The notes under the pieces are model-generated. The model ran no database searches and was not told where the DNA came from. It saw only the letters and a program-made list of their open reading frames with translations. From DASUPK01 sp963747425 (GTDB lineage Bacteria; Actinomycetota; Thermoleophilia; Solirubrobacterales; 70-9), in contig CAVVFJ010000012.1 in assembly GCA_963747425.1 (NCBI GenBank), positions 248,001 through 312,000 of the forward strand: a stretch of 64,000 nt of DNA. The letters are read 5' to 3'. A program made the translations under genes and the position numbers. This document shows positions 7,262 through 15,086 of this stretch, in pieces (the stretch's first letter is position 1; the number at the start of each line of letters is the position of its first letter).

Positions 7262-8259
7262 GCTCCGAGCCCGCCTCATCCCAGAACGGATCGCGGCCGC
7301 AGGCCGCCCAGTCCGAGCGGATGCCGGACGGGAAGCCCGTCGCCGTAGGCGACGCTCCGATCGGCGGTCAGGCGGTGCTCGAGGGCGTGATGATGCGTGG
7401 CGTCTCGACCTGGTCGGTCGCCTGCCGCACTCCGGAGGAGCGCATCGAGGTCACCTCCGAGCCGATCGTCTCCTGGGCCAAGCGCAGCCGGATCCTGCGC
7501 CTTCCGGTCATCCGTGGGGTCGTCGCGCTCGGCGAGTCCCTGAAGATCGGCTTCAAGGCGCTCGCGATCTCGGCAAACGCGCAGCTCGCCGACGGTGAGG
7601 AAGAGGAGGAGATCGGCGGCTTCACCTGGGGGGTGACGATCTTCTTCTCGCTGCTGCTCGCCGTCGGCCTCTTCTTCGTCGTCCCTGTCGGTGCCACCAG
7701 CCTGATCAAGGACTGGCTCGGCTCCGCGCTGCTCTTCTGGCTCGTCGAGGGCGTCCTGCGAACTGCGATCTTCATCGGCTATCTGGCCTTGATCAGCAAG
7801 CTCCCCGACCTGCGGCGCGTCTTCCAGTACCACGGAGCGGAGCACAAGACGATCTCCTGCTTCGAGGCCGGGGACGAGCTGACGCCGGCGAACGCCAAGG
7901 AGTACTCGCGGCTGCACCCGCGCTGCGGGACCAGCTTCCTGCTGATCGTGATGGTGTTGGCGATCTTCGTCTTCGCGCCGATCGGCCTGCCGGCCTGGTA
8001 CTGGCTCGTCCTCTCGCGCATCCTCGGCATCCCGCTGATCGCCGGTCTCTCGTACGAGGTCATCAAGTGGGCGGGCAAGCACCGCAACAAGCGCTGGGTG
8101 CGGGCCGTGATGTGGCCGGGCCTGATGCTCCAGAACCTCACCACCCGCGAGCCCGACCTCGATCAGCTCGAGGTCGCGATTCGCGCCCTGCAGGCGGTGC
8201 TCGCCGTCGAGGATCCCTACGAGGCGAAGAGCAAGCAGCCGATCGAGATCGTCGCGTAG
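7258..8259 (+). CDS. DUF1385 family membrane protein
   Basis: 333 residues. The N-terminal part carries the family signature (IGGQAVLEGVMMRG). Four to five membrane segments lie in the central and later parts (for example TIFFSLLLAVGLFFVV), together with the conserved YHGAEHKTI and HPRCGTSF motifs. The function of DUF1385 is not established. It is often found between rpmE and prfA in Gram-positive genomes, which matches the layout here once the redox island is set aside. The TTG start at 7258 is translationally coupled to rpmE. Confidence 0.9.
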   Translation: MSSEPASSQNGSRPQAAQSERMPDGKPVAVGDAPIGGQAVLEGVMMRGVSTWSVACRTPEERIEVTSEPIVSWAKRSRILRLPVIRGVVALGESLKIGFKALAISANAQLADGEEEEEIGGFTWGVTIFFSLLLAVGLFFVVPVGATSLIKDWLGSALLFWLVEGVLRTAIFIGYLALISKLPDLRRVFQYHGAEHKTISCFEAGDELTPANAKEYSRLHPRCGTSFLLIVMVLAIFVFAPIGLPAWYWLVLSRILGIPLIAGLSYEVIKWAGKHRNKRWVRAVMWPGLMLQNLTTREPDLDQLEVAIRALQAVLAVEDPYEAKSKQPIEIVA

Positions 8260-8270
8260 GTTCGCGCAGG

Positions 8271-8306
8271 TAAGAGACCTCTCACCGGCGCCTTACCGCC
8301 GGTTCA
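8271..8306 (+). promoter_or_regulatory. 36-base shared element upstream of ferredoxin
   Basis: This block matches 10684-10719 at 26 of 36 positions without gaps. Shared cores are TAAGAG-N2-CTCTCA, CTTAC and GTTCA, with the last three motifs spaced about one helical turn apart. It lies 15 bases before the ferredoxin ATG. Its twin lies just before the ApbE fusion gene, so a common regulator, probably the OmpR-type regulator encoded between them, is inferred. Confidence 0.6.
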
Positions 8307-8321
8307 GCCCCGCCGGCCAGG

Positions 8322-8534
8322 ATGGCCGGCATGAAGCTCAAGGTCCACATAGACAGGGATGCCTGCCTCGCATATGGCGACTGCGCCGAGCTGGCGCCGG
8401 AGGCGTTCGAGGTCGATGACACCGCCCACCTGGTGGGTACGGCGCCGCTCCGCAAGATGGTCGACGCCGCCCGTGCCTGCCCCTCGGAGGCGATCACGCT
8501 GATCGACGCCGAGACCGGTGAGCGGATCGTCTAG
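8322..8534 (+). CDS. Small ferredoxin, probable [3Fe-4S]
   Basis: 70 residues with cysteines at 15, 21 and 53 in the arrangement CxxYxxC ... CP. This is the pattern of single-cluster [3Fe-4S] ferredoxins, which in actinobacteria often serve cytochrome P450s, although no P450 gene is near. A second in-frame ATG at 8331 starts closer to the conserved KVHIDRDAC region and is an alternative start. The stop codon is shared with the convergent histidine kinase gene through a CTAG. The upstream element is shared with the ApbE fusion gene. Confidence 0.88.
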   Translation: MAGMKLKVHIDRDACLAYGDCAELAPEAFEVDDTAHLVGTAPLRKMVDAARACPSEAITLIDAETGERIV

Positions 8535-9970
8535 CCCAGGGTGTAGCCGGGGATCGAGAAGCGGACCGTCGCCCCGTCGCCAGGCGGCGACTCGGCTGCG
8601 ATCGAGCCTCCGTGCGCTTCGACGATCGCCCTGGCGATCGCGAGCCCGAGCCCGCTGCCTCCCTCGGCTCGGCTGCGGCCCTCGTCCGTGCGATGGAAGC
8701 GGTCGAAGATCCTCCCGAGCTGGTCGGGCTCGATGCCGGTGCCGTCGTCGCTGACGGCGAACACCGCGGCGCCGTTCTCCGAGCCGACCGTGATCTCGAT
8801 GTGGCCGTCCTCCGAGGTGTGCCTGACGGCGTTGGTGACCAGGTTGCGGAGTACCTGGGCGAGCCGGTCGGGATCGGCTTCGAGGTCGCCGTGGACGCTC
8901 GACTCGACGCTGTAGTGCCGCGGCCCGAGCAGGGGCAGGTCGCGGCGGAAGTCCTCGACGAAGTCGTCGATCGGCACGCGGCGGCGCTGCACGAGCCCGC
9001 CGCGCTCGGCCTTGGCGAGGGTGAGCATGTCGTCGGTGAGCCGCTCCATGCGGCGCACCTCGCGCATCAGCTCGTCTGCCTCGGCGGCGATTGCCTCGCG
9101 ATCCCCGGCGCGCTCGGCGAGCTGCTCGATCCGTCCGCGCAGCACGGTGAGCGGGCTGCGCAGCTCGTGCGAGGCGTCGGAGACGAAGTCTCGCTGGAGG
9201 CGGAAGCCCTCCTCGAGGCGATCGAGCATGTGATTGAAGGCCTCGGCGAGCACGCCCACCTCATCGTCTCCGCCGTAGTCGATGCGGTGGGAGAGGTCCC
9301 CCGAGTCAACCGCAGACGCCACCGCGGCCATCCTGCGCAGTGGTCGCGTGATCAGGTTCGCAAGCCAGATGGCGATGACCACCGAAAGCACCAGGGCGCC
9401 GAGCCCGACGGCGATGAACCTGTTTCGCAGCGATTGAAGGGCCTGGTCCACCGACGTGAGGGGGTCGGCCACCCGAAAGGTCCCGATCCTCGCCCCGCTC
9501 GAGACGATCGGCTCCGTGAGGACCCGGAGCTTGCCCGTCTCGTCCGTGGAGATCGTCGTCAGTCCGTCTTCGGCGGAGACGATCCCGCCGGCTCCCGCCT
9601 CACCGCTCTCGCTGTCTCCCGACCCCGATTCAGCCAGCTCCTCGTTGACGATCCTCTCCTGGTTCGTGACGGGGGGGAGGCCTTGGGGCGAGATCAGGTA
9701 GATGCGCGCCTCCGGGTGGTAGCGCTGTCCGGCGACGAAGCGCTCGCCGGTCGACCGTAGGGCTGCCGCATCTCGCACCTTCCCGTTGCTCAGCACGCGC
9801 TGCTGAAACTCCGCGTACTGCTCGTTCAGCTCCCGGTCGATTCGGCTGCGGAGGTTGGCCGCGGTGGTCTCGTGGAGCGCGAAGAAGCTCGCCGCCACGG
9901 CGGCCACGCTCGCGGCCGAGATCGCGAGCACCAGGCGCAGCCGGATTCCGCGGGGGACGAGGCTACGCAT
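8531..9970 (-). CDS. HAMP-containing sensor histidine kinase, OmpR-linked
   Basis: A 479-residue membrane sensor. Membrane segment 1 is at about residues 12-32, followed by an extracytoplasmic domain of about 150 residues with a Ser/Gly/Glu-rich loop, and membrane segment 2 at about 184-206. A HAMP linker follows, then HisKA with phospho-accepting His268 in SDASHELRSP, then HATPase_c (N box NLVTNAVRH, then SDDGTG and GSGLGLAI). Its start overlaps the response regulator stop by eight bases, so the pair is co-translated. The flanking genes encode redox proteins, so envelope redox or metal status is a plausible cue, but this is inference. Confidence 0.9.
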   Translation of the reverse strand: MRSLVPRGIRLRLVLAISAASVAAVAASFFALHETTAANLRSRIDRELNEQYAEFQQRVLSNGKVRDAAALRSTGERFVAGQRYHPEARIYLISPQGLPPVTNQERIVNEELAESGSGDSESGEAGAGGIVSAEDGLTTISTDETGKLRVLTEPIVSSGARIGTFRVADPLTSVDQALQSLRNRFIAVGLGALVLSVVIAIWLANLITRPLRRMAAVASAVDSGDLSHRIDYGGDDEVGVLAEAFNHMLDRLEEGFRLQRDFVSDASHELRSPLTVLRGRIEQLAERAGDREAIAAEADELMREVRRMERLTDDMLTLAKAERGGLVQRRRVPIDDFVEDFRRDLPLLGPRHYSVESSVHGDLEADPDRLAQVLRNLVTNAVRHTSEDGHIEITVGSENGAAVFAVSDDGTGIEPDQLGRIFDRFHRTDEGRSRAEGGSGLGLAIARAIVEAHGGSIAAESPPGDGATVRFSIPGYTLG

Positions 9971-10640
9971 CGGTGCTCACCAGCCGGTAGCCGGCCGAGC
10001 GCACCGTCTGGATCGGGGCATCGCCGTCGTCTTCGCTGAGCTTTCGGCGGAGGTAGCCGATGTAGACGTCGAGAACGTTCGTCCCGGGGTCGTAGTCGTA
10101 GCCCCAGACGGCGTTCAGGATCTGCGCGCGCGAGAGGACCTGGTCGGGATGCCGCATCAGATACGCGAGCAGCTCGAACTCTCGCGCGGTCAGCTTGACG
10201 CCCCGTCCCGCCCTCTTCACCTCCCGGGTTCGGAAATCGAGGTTGATCTGACCGACCTCGAGGGTGACCGCGTTCACCTGGCCAGGCTGTCGCAGATGAG
10301 CCCTGATCCTGGCGAGCAGCTCGGCGAAGGCGAACGGCTTGGTCAGGTAGTCGCTGGCGCCCAGATCCAGGCCGGTGACGATGTCGTCGGTCTCGGCCAG
10401 GGCGGTCAGCATGATCACGGGCAGCGCCTCGTCCCGCTCGCGGATGCCCTTCACGACCTCCAACCCGCTGAGCTTGGGGAGGAGGAGGTCGAGGACGACG
10501 AGCGCGTAGTCACCGGTCCCGGCCATTGCCAGGCCCTCCTCGCCGTCGTATGCACAGGTGACCGAATAGCCCTCGGCCTCCAGCCCGCGCTGAACGAACT
10601 CGGCGATGGGGCGCTCGTCTTCGACGACCAGGATTCGCAT
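9963..10640 (-). CDS. OmpR/PhoB-family response regulator
   Basis: 225 residues: a receiver domain with the acidic pair VEDE (residues 6-9), the phospho-acceptor Asp51 in VVLDLLLPKLSG and Lys in YLTKPFAF, then a winged-helix DNA-binding domain (LTAREFELLAYLMRHP; VWGYDYDPGTNVLDVYI). The ATG at 10640 is chosen because a -10 hexamer lies seven bases upstream; the ATG at 10649 falls inside that hexamer. It is first in the operon with the HAMP kinase and is the best candidate to bind the 36-base elements on either side of the pair. Confidence 0.92.
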   Translation of the reverse strand: MRILVVEDERPIAEFVQRGLEAEGYSVTCAYDGEEGLAMAGTGDYALVVLDLLLPKLSGLEVVKGIRERDEALPVIMLTALAETDDIVTGLDLGASDYLTKPFAFAELLARIRAHLRQPGQVNAVTLEVGQINLDFRTREVKRAGRGVKLTAREFELLAYLMRHPDQVLSRAQILNAVWGYDYDPGTNVLDVYIGYLRRKLSEDDGDAPIQTVRSAGYRLVSTDA

Positions 10641-10647
10641 CGAGGCC

Positions 10648-10653
10648 ATGCTA
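10648..10653 (-). promoter_or_regulatory. -10 hexamer of the leaderless OmpR-type regulator gene
   Basis: On the minus strand TAGCAT is followed by seven bases and then the ATG at 10640. Confidence 0.5.
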
Positions 10654-10683
10654 GGTCGGTGCCGAGCGGCCACGCGGATGTTC

Positions 10684-10719
10684 TAAGAGGACTCTCATCT
10701 CCCGCTTACGGCGTGTTCA
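10684..10719 (+). promoter_or_regulatory. 36-base shared element upstream of the ApbE fusion gene
   Basis: It matches 8271-8306 at 26 of 36 positions. It sits in the gap between the divergent response regulator and ApbE fusion genes and overlaps the presumed -10 region (TTCATT, 10716-10721), which is seven bases before the ATG at 10729. The position suits an activator contacting the -35 region. Confidence 0.6.
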
Positions 10720-10728
10720 TTGCAGAGG

Positions 10729-12330
10729 ATGACGATCCCGGTCGTGATCTCGGATCCGAGCACGCCGCCGTTCGTCGAGGACGATCGCCGCTTCAAGCTG
10801 TTCGGCTCGCACGTGCGGGTGCTGATCGGCGCGCCGGTGCGAGCGGGGCTCCCATCGCCCGAGGCCATGGGCATACAGATCGAGTTCTTTTTGCGGCTCC
10901 TCCACCGCAAGCTGACCCGTTTCGACGCGGGCAGCGAGCTCTGCGCGCTCAACGCCGAGCCCGCGGAATCGTGTTCGGTCAGTCCCACCCTTGCGGTCGC
11001 CGTGGATGCGGCTCTCTGGGCGGCGCGGCGCTCGGATGGCCTGGTTGATCCGACCCTGGTCGGCGAGCTCGAGGACGCGGGATACGCGACCTCGCGCGCG
11101 GATCTGACCCCCGCCGGCATCGACGAAGCGCTGGCGGTCGCGCCCGAGCGAAAGGCGGCCTCTCCCCGGGTCGACTCTCGCTGGCGGAGCGTTGCGGTCG
11201 ACACCGTCGCGGGAATGGTGACGAGGCCGCCGGGGATCCGAATCGACACAGGCGGCACTGGCAAGGGGCTTGCCGCGGACCTCGCCGCCGATCGGCTGAC
11301 GGGCTATTCGACATTCGTCGTCGACGCGGGCGGAGACCTGCGCCTGGGCGGTGAACAGCCGCTCGAGCGCCAGGTCCGCATCGACCACCCGCTCGAGCAC
11401 GGCGTCGCACACGAGTTCATGCTCGATCGCGGTGCAGTGGCCACAAGCGGGATCAAGACACGCCTGTGGCGGACTGATGCCGGCTTCGCCCACCACCTGC
11501 TCGATCCCTCCACCGGCCGGCCTGCCTGGACCGGATTGATCCAGGCCACCTCGCTGGGCGCAACCGCCCTGGAGGCGGAGACGGTCGCCAAGATGGCCTT
11601 CCTCTCGGGTGCGCCGGCCGCGCGGGAGATCCTCGCGGAGCGCGGCGGCCTGATCGTCCTCGACGACGGCTCGATCGAGCTGATCGGCTCGCCTCGGTAC
11701 CGCACCCGCCAAGCCGAATGCGGTGGTGGCAGCGTGAACGCCTACACCGATCCCGGCCAGCACATCTTCTGGATCGCCAGCCGCGCATTCGGCGTCGTGG
11801 CCCTGGTCCTCGCCGCGGTTTCCGTGGGCCTGGGCCTCGCGATGGCGATGCGCTCCGCCAAGGGTCCCGGCGCGATGGCCAAGCTGAGGCAGGCGCACGA
11901 GGCGACCGCCCTGACCGCGCTGATCTTCATCGCCGCGCACGGCCTCGTCCTGCTCGGTGACACATATCTCCGTCCTGGACTGTCGGGCATTGCGATCCCG
12001 TTCGTGATGTCGCACAAGCCGCTCTGGACCGGCCTCGGGGTCGTCGGCGGCTGGCTCGCGGCCCTGCTCGGCCTGAGCTTCTACGTGCGGCGCTGGATCG
12101 GCCCGAAGCTGTGGCGGAAGATGCACCGCTGGACGCTCGCCGTCTACGTTCTCGCTGTCGTCCACACGCTGGGCGCCGGAACCGACGCCCGGTCCTTCTG
12201 GCTGCTGGTGATCCTGATCGCCACGGTGGCGCCGCTTGCGGTGATGGCGGCCGTGCGCCTCCTGCCGAGCGAGAAGCCCGCGGGACGCCAACCGCGCCGC
12301 CGGATCCCCCTGCCCTCGGAGCAGTTCTGA
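10729..12330 (+). CDS. ApbE-type FAD:protein FMN transferase fused to a ferric reductase-like membrane domain
   Basis: 533 residues. Residues 15-325 form an ApbE domain, which attaches FMN covalently to Thr/Ser of extracytoplasmic flavoproteins; key parts are RFDAGSELCALN, IDTGGTGKG, VVDAGGD and the late HHLLDPSTGRPA. Residues 345-520 form a ferric reductase-like transmembrane domain with two pairs of candidate haem ligands, His390/His404 and His466/His479. Only one open frame exists, with no stop between the domains. No signal peptide precedes the ApbE part, so how it reaches the outer face is unclear. No FMN-binding target domain is encoded nearby. The next gene overlaps by one base. Confidence 0.85.
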   Translation: MTIPVVISDPSTPPFVEDDRRFKLFGSHVRVLIGAPVRAGLPSPEAMGIQIEFFLRLLHRKLTRFDAGSELCALNAEPAESCSVSPTLAVAVDAALWAARRSDGLVDPTLVGELEDAGYATSRADLTPAGIDEALAVAPERKAASPRVDSRWRSVAVDTVAGMVTRPPGIRIDTGGTGKGLAADLAADRLTGYSTFVVDAGGDLRLGGEQPLERQVRIDHPLEHGVAHEFMLDRGAVATSGIKTRLWRTDAGFAHHLLDPSTGRPAWTGLIQATSLGATALEAETVAKMAFLSGAPAAREILAERGGLIVLDDGSIELIGSPRYRTRQAECGGGSVNAYTDPGQHIFWIASRAFGVVALVLAAVSVGLGLAMAMRSAKGPGAMAKLRQAHEATALTALIFIAAHGLVLLGDTYLRPGLSGIAIPFVMSHKPLWTGLGVVGGWLAALLGLSFYVRRWIGPKLWRKMHRWTLAVYVLAVVHTLGAGTDARSFWLLVILIATVAPLAVMAAVRLLPSEKPAGRQPRRRIPLPSEQF

Positions 12331-12677
12331 TGTCCGAGTACCGCAGATACCGCAGGCCACCGCGTCAGACCACCAGGGCGCTGACCGCCAAGCTCGCGAT
12401 GCTCGCGATCGTGGCGACCCTGGCGATCGGAGGGTTGATCGCCACCCAGATGGCCGCCGGCAAGGATCCGGCGCTCGGCCCGAAGGCCGCGACGCGCGCC
12501 AAGAAGGCCGCCTCCGGCAACACCGCGAGCGGCTCTTCGAACGGGAGCTCCACCAGCGGCAGCTCCGGGACCGATCCGTACACCCAGCCCTACGACGGCT
12601 ACTCGAACGGGTACTCCTCGGGCTCGAGCGGCTATTCGTATTCCTCGCCGCCGCCGGTCACCAGCAGCACGTCCTAG
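12330..12677 (+). CDS. Small single-pass membrane protein with Ser/Gly/Tyr-rich tail
   Basis: 115 residues that I do not recognise. A basic N terminus (MSEYRRYRRPPRQ) precedes one membrane segment (about residues 20-41, AKLAMLAIVATLAIGGLI). The outer tail is low-complexity: Ala/Lys first, then Ser/Gly, then Tyr/Ser/Gly and Pro. It begins inside the stop codon of the ApbE fusion gene (TGATG), so the two are co-translated and it may be a partner of that protein. The tail contains no FMN-binding domain, although its many Ser/Thr leave a degenerate flavinylation site possible. Its stop is shared with the Nramp gene. Confidence 0.7.
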   Translation: MSEYRRYRRPPRQTTRALTAKLAMLAIVATLAIGGLIATQMAAGKDPALGPKAATRAKKAASGNTASGSSNGSSTSGSSGTDPYTQPYDGYSNGYSSGSSGYSYSSPPPVTSSTS

Positions 12678-14017
12678 CCGAGCAAGGTCAGGACTCCCAG
12701 GGCGACCACCGACACCGCGATCAGCGCGAGCGCGGCGCCCGTGACGATCCGACCGGTGGTCCCGAGCGCCTCGTCGCCCATCAGCTCCGGGTCCCCGGCC
12801 AGGCGGCGCATGACGGGCAGCATCGCCAGCAGGAGCACGGCGTTGAGGGCCTGGGAGAGGAAGAGGATCGGGATCAGGGGCGCTCCCGGGATCAGCACCA
12901 GCACCGCGGCGACCAGCACGACGGCGCCGAAGCTCAGATAGAAGAGCGGCGCCTCGCTGAAGGTGTCGTCCACGTCGGCCGGCTTTCCCGCCGTCTCTGC
13001 GACCGAATAGGCGGTCGACAGAGGGACGACCGCCGCGGCGAGCAGCGCGGCCCCTACGAACCCGACGCCGAAGAGGGTGGAGGCGGACCCGCCGGCCAGC
13101 GGCTCGAGGGCCTTGGCAGCGTCGCTTGCGTCGTTGATGTCGATCCCGTTGACATGGAGCGTGGCCGCGCAGGCGACGACGACGAACAGGCCGATCACGC
13201 CGGTGAGCAGCGCGCCGACGACGACGTCGACGTTCTCGAAGCGGAGGTCCTTGAGGCGGAGGTGCTTGTCCGCTGCGTAGGACTGGATGAAGACGAGGCC
13301 CCAGGGCGCCAGCGTGGTGCCGATGGTCGCGACCGCCACCAGCACGGCGTCTCTGGTGAGCGGGAGATGCGGGACGACCAGCCCCTTGGCGGCTGCGCCC
13401 CAGTCCGGGTGGGCGAGCAGCCCCGAGGCGATGTAGGTGACGAAGACCGCGCTCAGCAACAGCAGGACGTGCTCGACGCGGCGGAAGGATCCGCGCAGCA
13501 CCAGCACAGACACGCCGATCCCGGCCAGCGGGACGGTGATGTAGCGGCTGACGCCGGCGAGCAACTCGAGTCCCGCCGCGACGCCGGCGAACTCCGCGCA
13601 CATCGTGCCCACGTTGGCCACGACGAGCGCGGCGAGCACGATCCGGGCCTCGCGAGCGCCGCGGTGCGTGCGAACAAGCGTCAACAGGCCCTTGCGGGTG
13701 ACGACGCCCATCCGCGCGCCGAGGAGATGGAAGACGATCAACGCGGCGGTCGAGACCGCGAGCACCCAGAGCAGCTCGTAGCCGTACTTGGCGCCGAGGA
13801 TCGAATAGGTGGTGATCCCGGCCGGGTCGTCGTCCGAGAGGCCCGCCAGGACGCCTGGGCCCACCACGGCGAGCAGCGCCCCCGTATAGCCGGCGGTGAG
13901 CAGCGCCGGACGGCGGCGCAGCAGCCACGCGTGCAGGTGCCGTCCGGGCCTGCCGCGTGGGTGCTTGCGCTGAGAAGCCGGGGCTGGTCGTTGCGGGTGC
14001 GCGACAATCGGGAGCAT
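12674..14017 (-). CDS. NRAMP-related metal transporter, divergent
   Basis: 447 residues with about eleven membrane segments and NRAMP-like order. The first half-helix motif is DDDPAGI, where the family has DPGN. The helix 6 motif, normally a Met-Pro-His that prefers Mn/Fe, is LAPW here (IGTTLAPWGLVF). Loss of that Met argues against a standard Mn(II)/Fe(II) transporter; Mg(II) or another substrate, as in NRAMP-related magnesium transporters, is possible. The N terminus is basic and lacks other starts. The ATG at 14017 overlaps the prfA start codon on the other strand by two bases, so one of the two may start elsewhere. Confidence 0.82.
   Translation of the reverse strand: MLPIVAHPQRPAPASQRKHPRGRPGRHLHAWLLRRRPALLTAGYTGALLAVVGPGVLAGLSDDDPAGITTYSILGAKYGYELLWVLAVSTAALIVFHLLGARMGVVTRKGLLTLVRTHRGAREARIVLAALVVANVGTMCAEFAGVAAGLELLAGVSRYITVPLAGIGVSVLVLRGSFRRVEHVLLLLSAVFVTYIASGLLAHPDWGAAAKGLVVPHLPLTRDAVLVAVATIGTTLAPWGLVFIQSYAADKHLRLKDLRFENVDVVVGALLTGVIGLFVVVACAATLHVNGIDINDASDAAKALEPLAGGSASTLFGVGFVGAALLAAAVVPLSTAYSVAETAGKPADVDDTFSEAPLFYLSFGAVVLVAAVLVLIPGAPLIPILFLSQALNAVLLLAMLPVMRRLAGDPELMGDEALGTTGRIVTGAALALIAVSVVALGVLTLLG
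14003..14008 (+). promoter_or_regulatory. -10 hexamer of leaderless prfA
   Basis: GACAAT ends seven bases before the prfA ATG at 14016. The GGGAG in between is too close to the start to act as a Shine-Dalgarno site. Confidence 0.4.
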
Positions 14018-15086
14018 GATCGATGAGCTGGTCGGCCAGATAGAGAGCCGCTTCGCGGAGCTGGAGCGGCAGATGGCGGATCCCGAGCTGCACTCGGACC
14101 GGGAGCGCGCGGCCGAGGTCGGGCGGGAGTACCGCGAGATGCAGTCCGCCCACGAGCTGGCGCGGGAATGGCTGACGCTCAAGGACGACCTCGAGGGCGC
14201 CCGCGAGCTGCTCGCCGAGGACGGGGAGGACCCCGAGCTGAAGAGCGTGATCGCGGAGGCTCCCGGGCGCCTCGAGGAGCTGGCCGAGCAGATCCGGCTG
14301 GCGATGGTCGAGCGCGACCCGAACGACGAGGCGAACGTGATCGTCGAGATCAGGGCGGGGACCGGGGGGGACGAGGCCGCGCTGTTCGCCGGCGACCTCT
14401 TCAAGATGCTGACGCGCTACGCGGAGCGCCGCGGGTACTCGGTGGAGACGCTCTCGCAGTCCCCCTCGGAGGTCGGCGGGTTCAAGGAGGTCACCTTCGC
14501 GATCAAGGGGGACGGCGCCTACTCCGTCTTCAAGTACGAGGGCGGCACCCACCGCGTCCAGCGGGTCCCGAAGACGGAGTCCCAGGGCCGCATCCATACC
14601 TCGACCGCGACCGTGGCCGTCCTGCCGGAGGCCGAGGAGGTCGACGTCCAGGTGGATCCCAACGACCTCCAGGTCGACGTCTACCGCTCCTCCGGGCCGG
14701 GCGGGCAGTCGGTCAACACGACCGACTCCGCCGTCCGCATCACCCACAAGCCCACCGGCCTCGTCGTCTCCATGCAGGACGAGAAGTCCCAGCACCAGAA
14801 CCGGGAGAAGGCGATGCGGGTGCTGCGCGCCCGGCTGCTCGAGCGCCAGATCGAGGAACAGCAGAAGGAGATCGCCTCCGAGCGGCGCGCCCAGGTCGGC
14901 TCCGGCGAGCGCTCGGAGAAGATCCGCACCTACAACTTCCCCCAGGACCGGATCACCGACCATCGCGTCAAGCTGACCGCGAGCGGGGTGGACCGCGTCC
15001 TCGGCGGGGAGCTGGACGAGTTCACGGACGCGCTCGCGTCCGAGGAGAAGCGCCGGCGGCTCGAGGCGCAGACGGAGAAAGCCTGA
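14016..15086 (+). CDS. prfA: Peptide chain release factor 1
   Basis: 356 residues. It ends translation at UAA and UAG. The stop-codon reading motif is of the RF1 type, PKT in RVPKTESQGRIHTST, and the catalytic GGQ loop is in SSGPGGQSVNTTDSAV. Length and domain order are standard. It heads the operon prfA - prmC - sua5, coupled by four-base overlaps, and PrmC methylates the Gln of its GGQ. The start overlaps the divergent Nramp start. Confidence 0.97.
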   Translation: MIDELVGQIESRFAELERQMADPELHSDRERAAEVGREYREMQSAHELAREWLTLKDDLEGARELLAEDGEDPELKSVIAEAPGRLEELAEQIRLAMVERDPNDEANVIVEIRAGTGGDEAALFAGDLFKMLTRYAERRGYSVETLSQSPSEVGGFKEVTFAIKGDGAYSVFKYEGGTHRVQRVPKTESQGRIHTSTATVAVLPEAEEVDVQVDPNDLQVDVYRSSGPGGQSVNTTDSAVRITHKPTGLVVSMQDEKSQHQNREKAMRVLRARLLERQIEEQQKEIASERRAQVGSGERSEKIRTYNFPQDRITDHRVKLTASGVDRVLGGELDEFTDALASEEKRRRLEAQTEKA

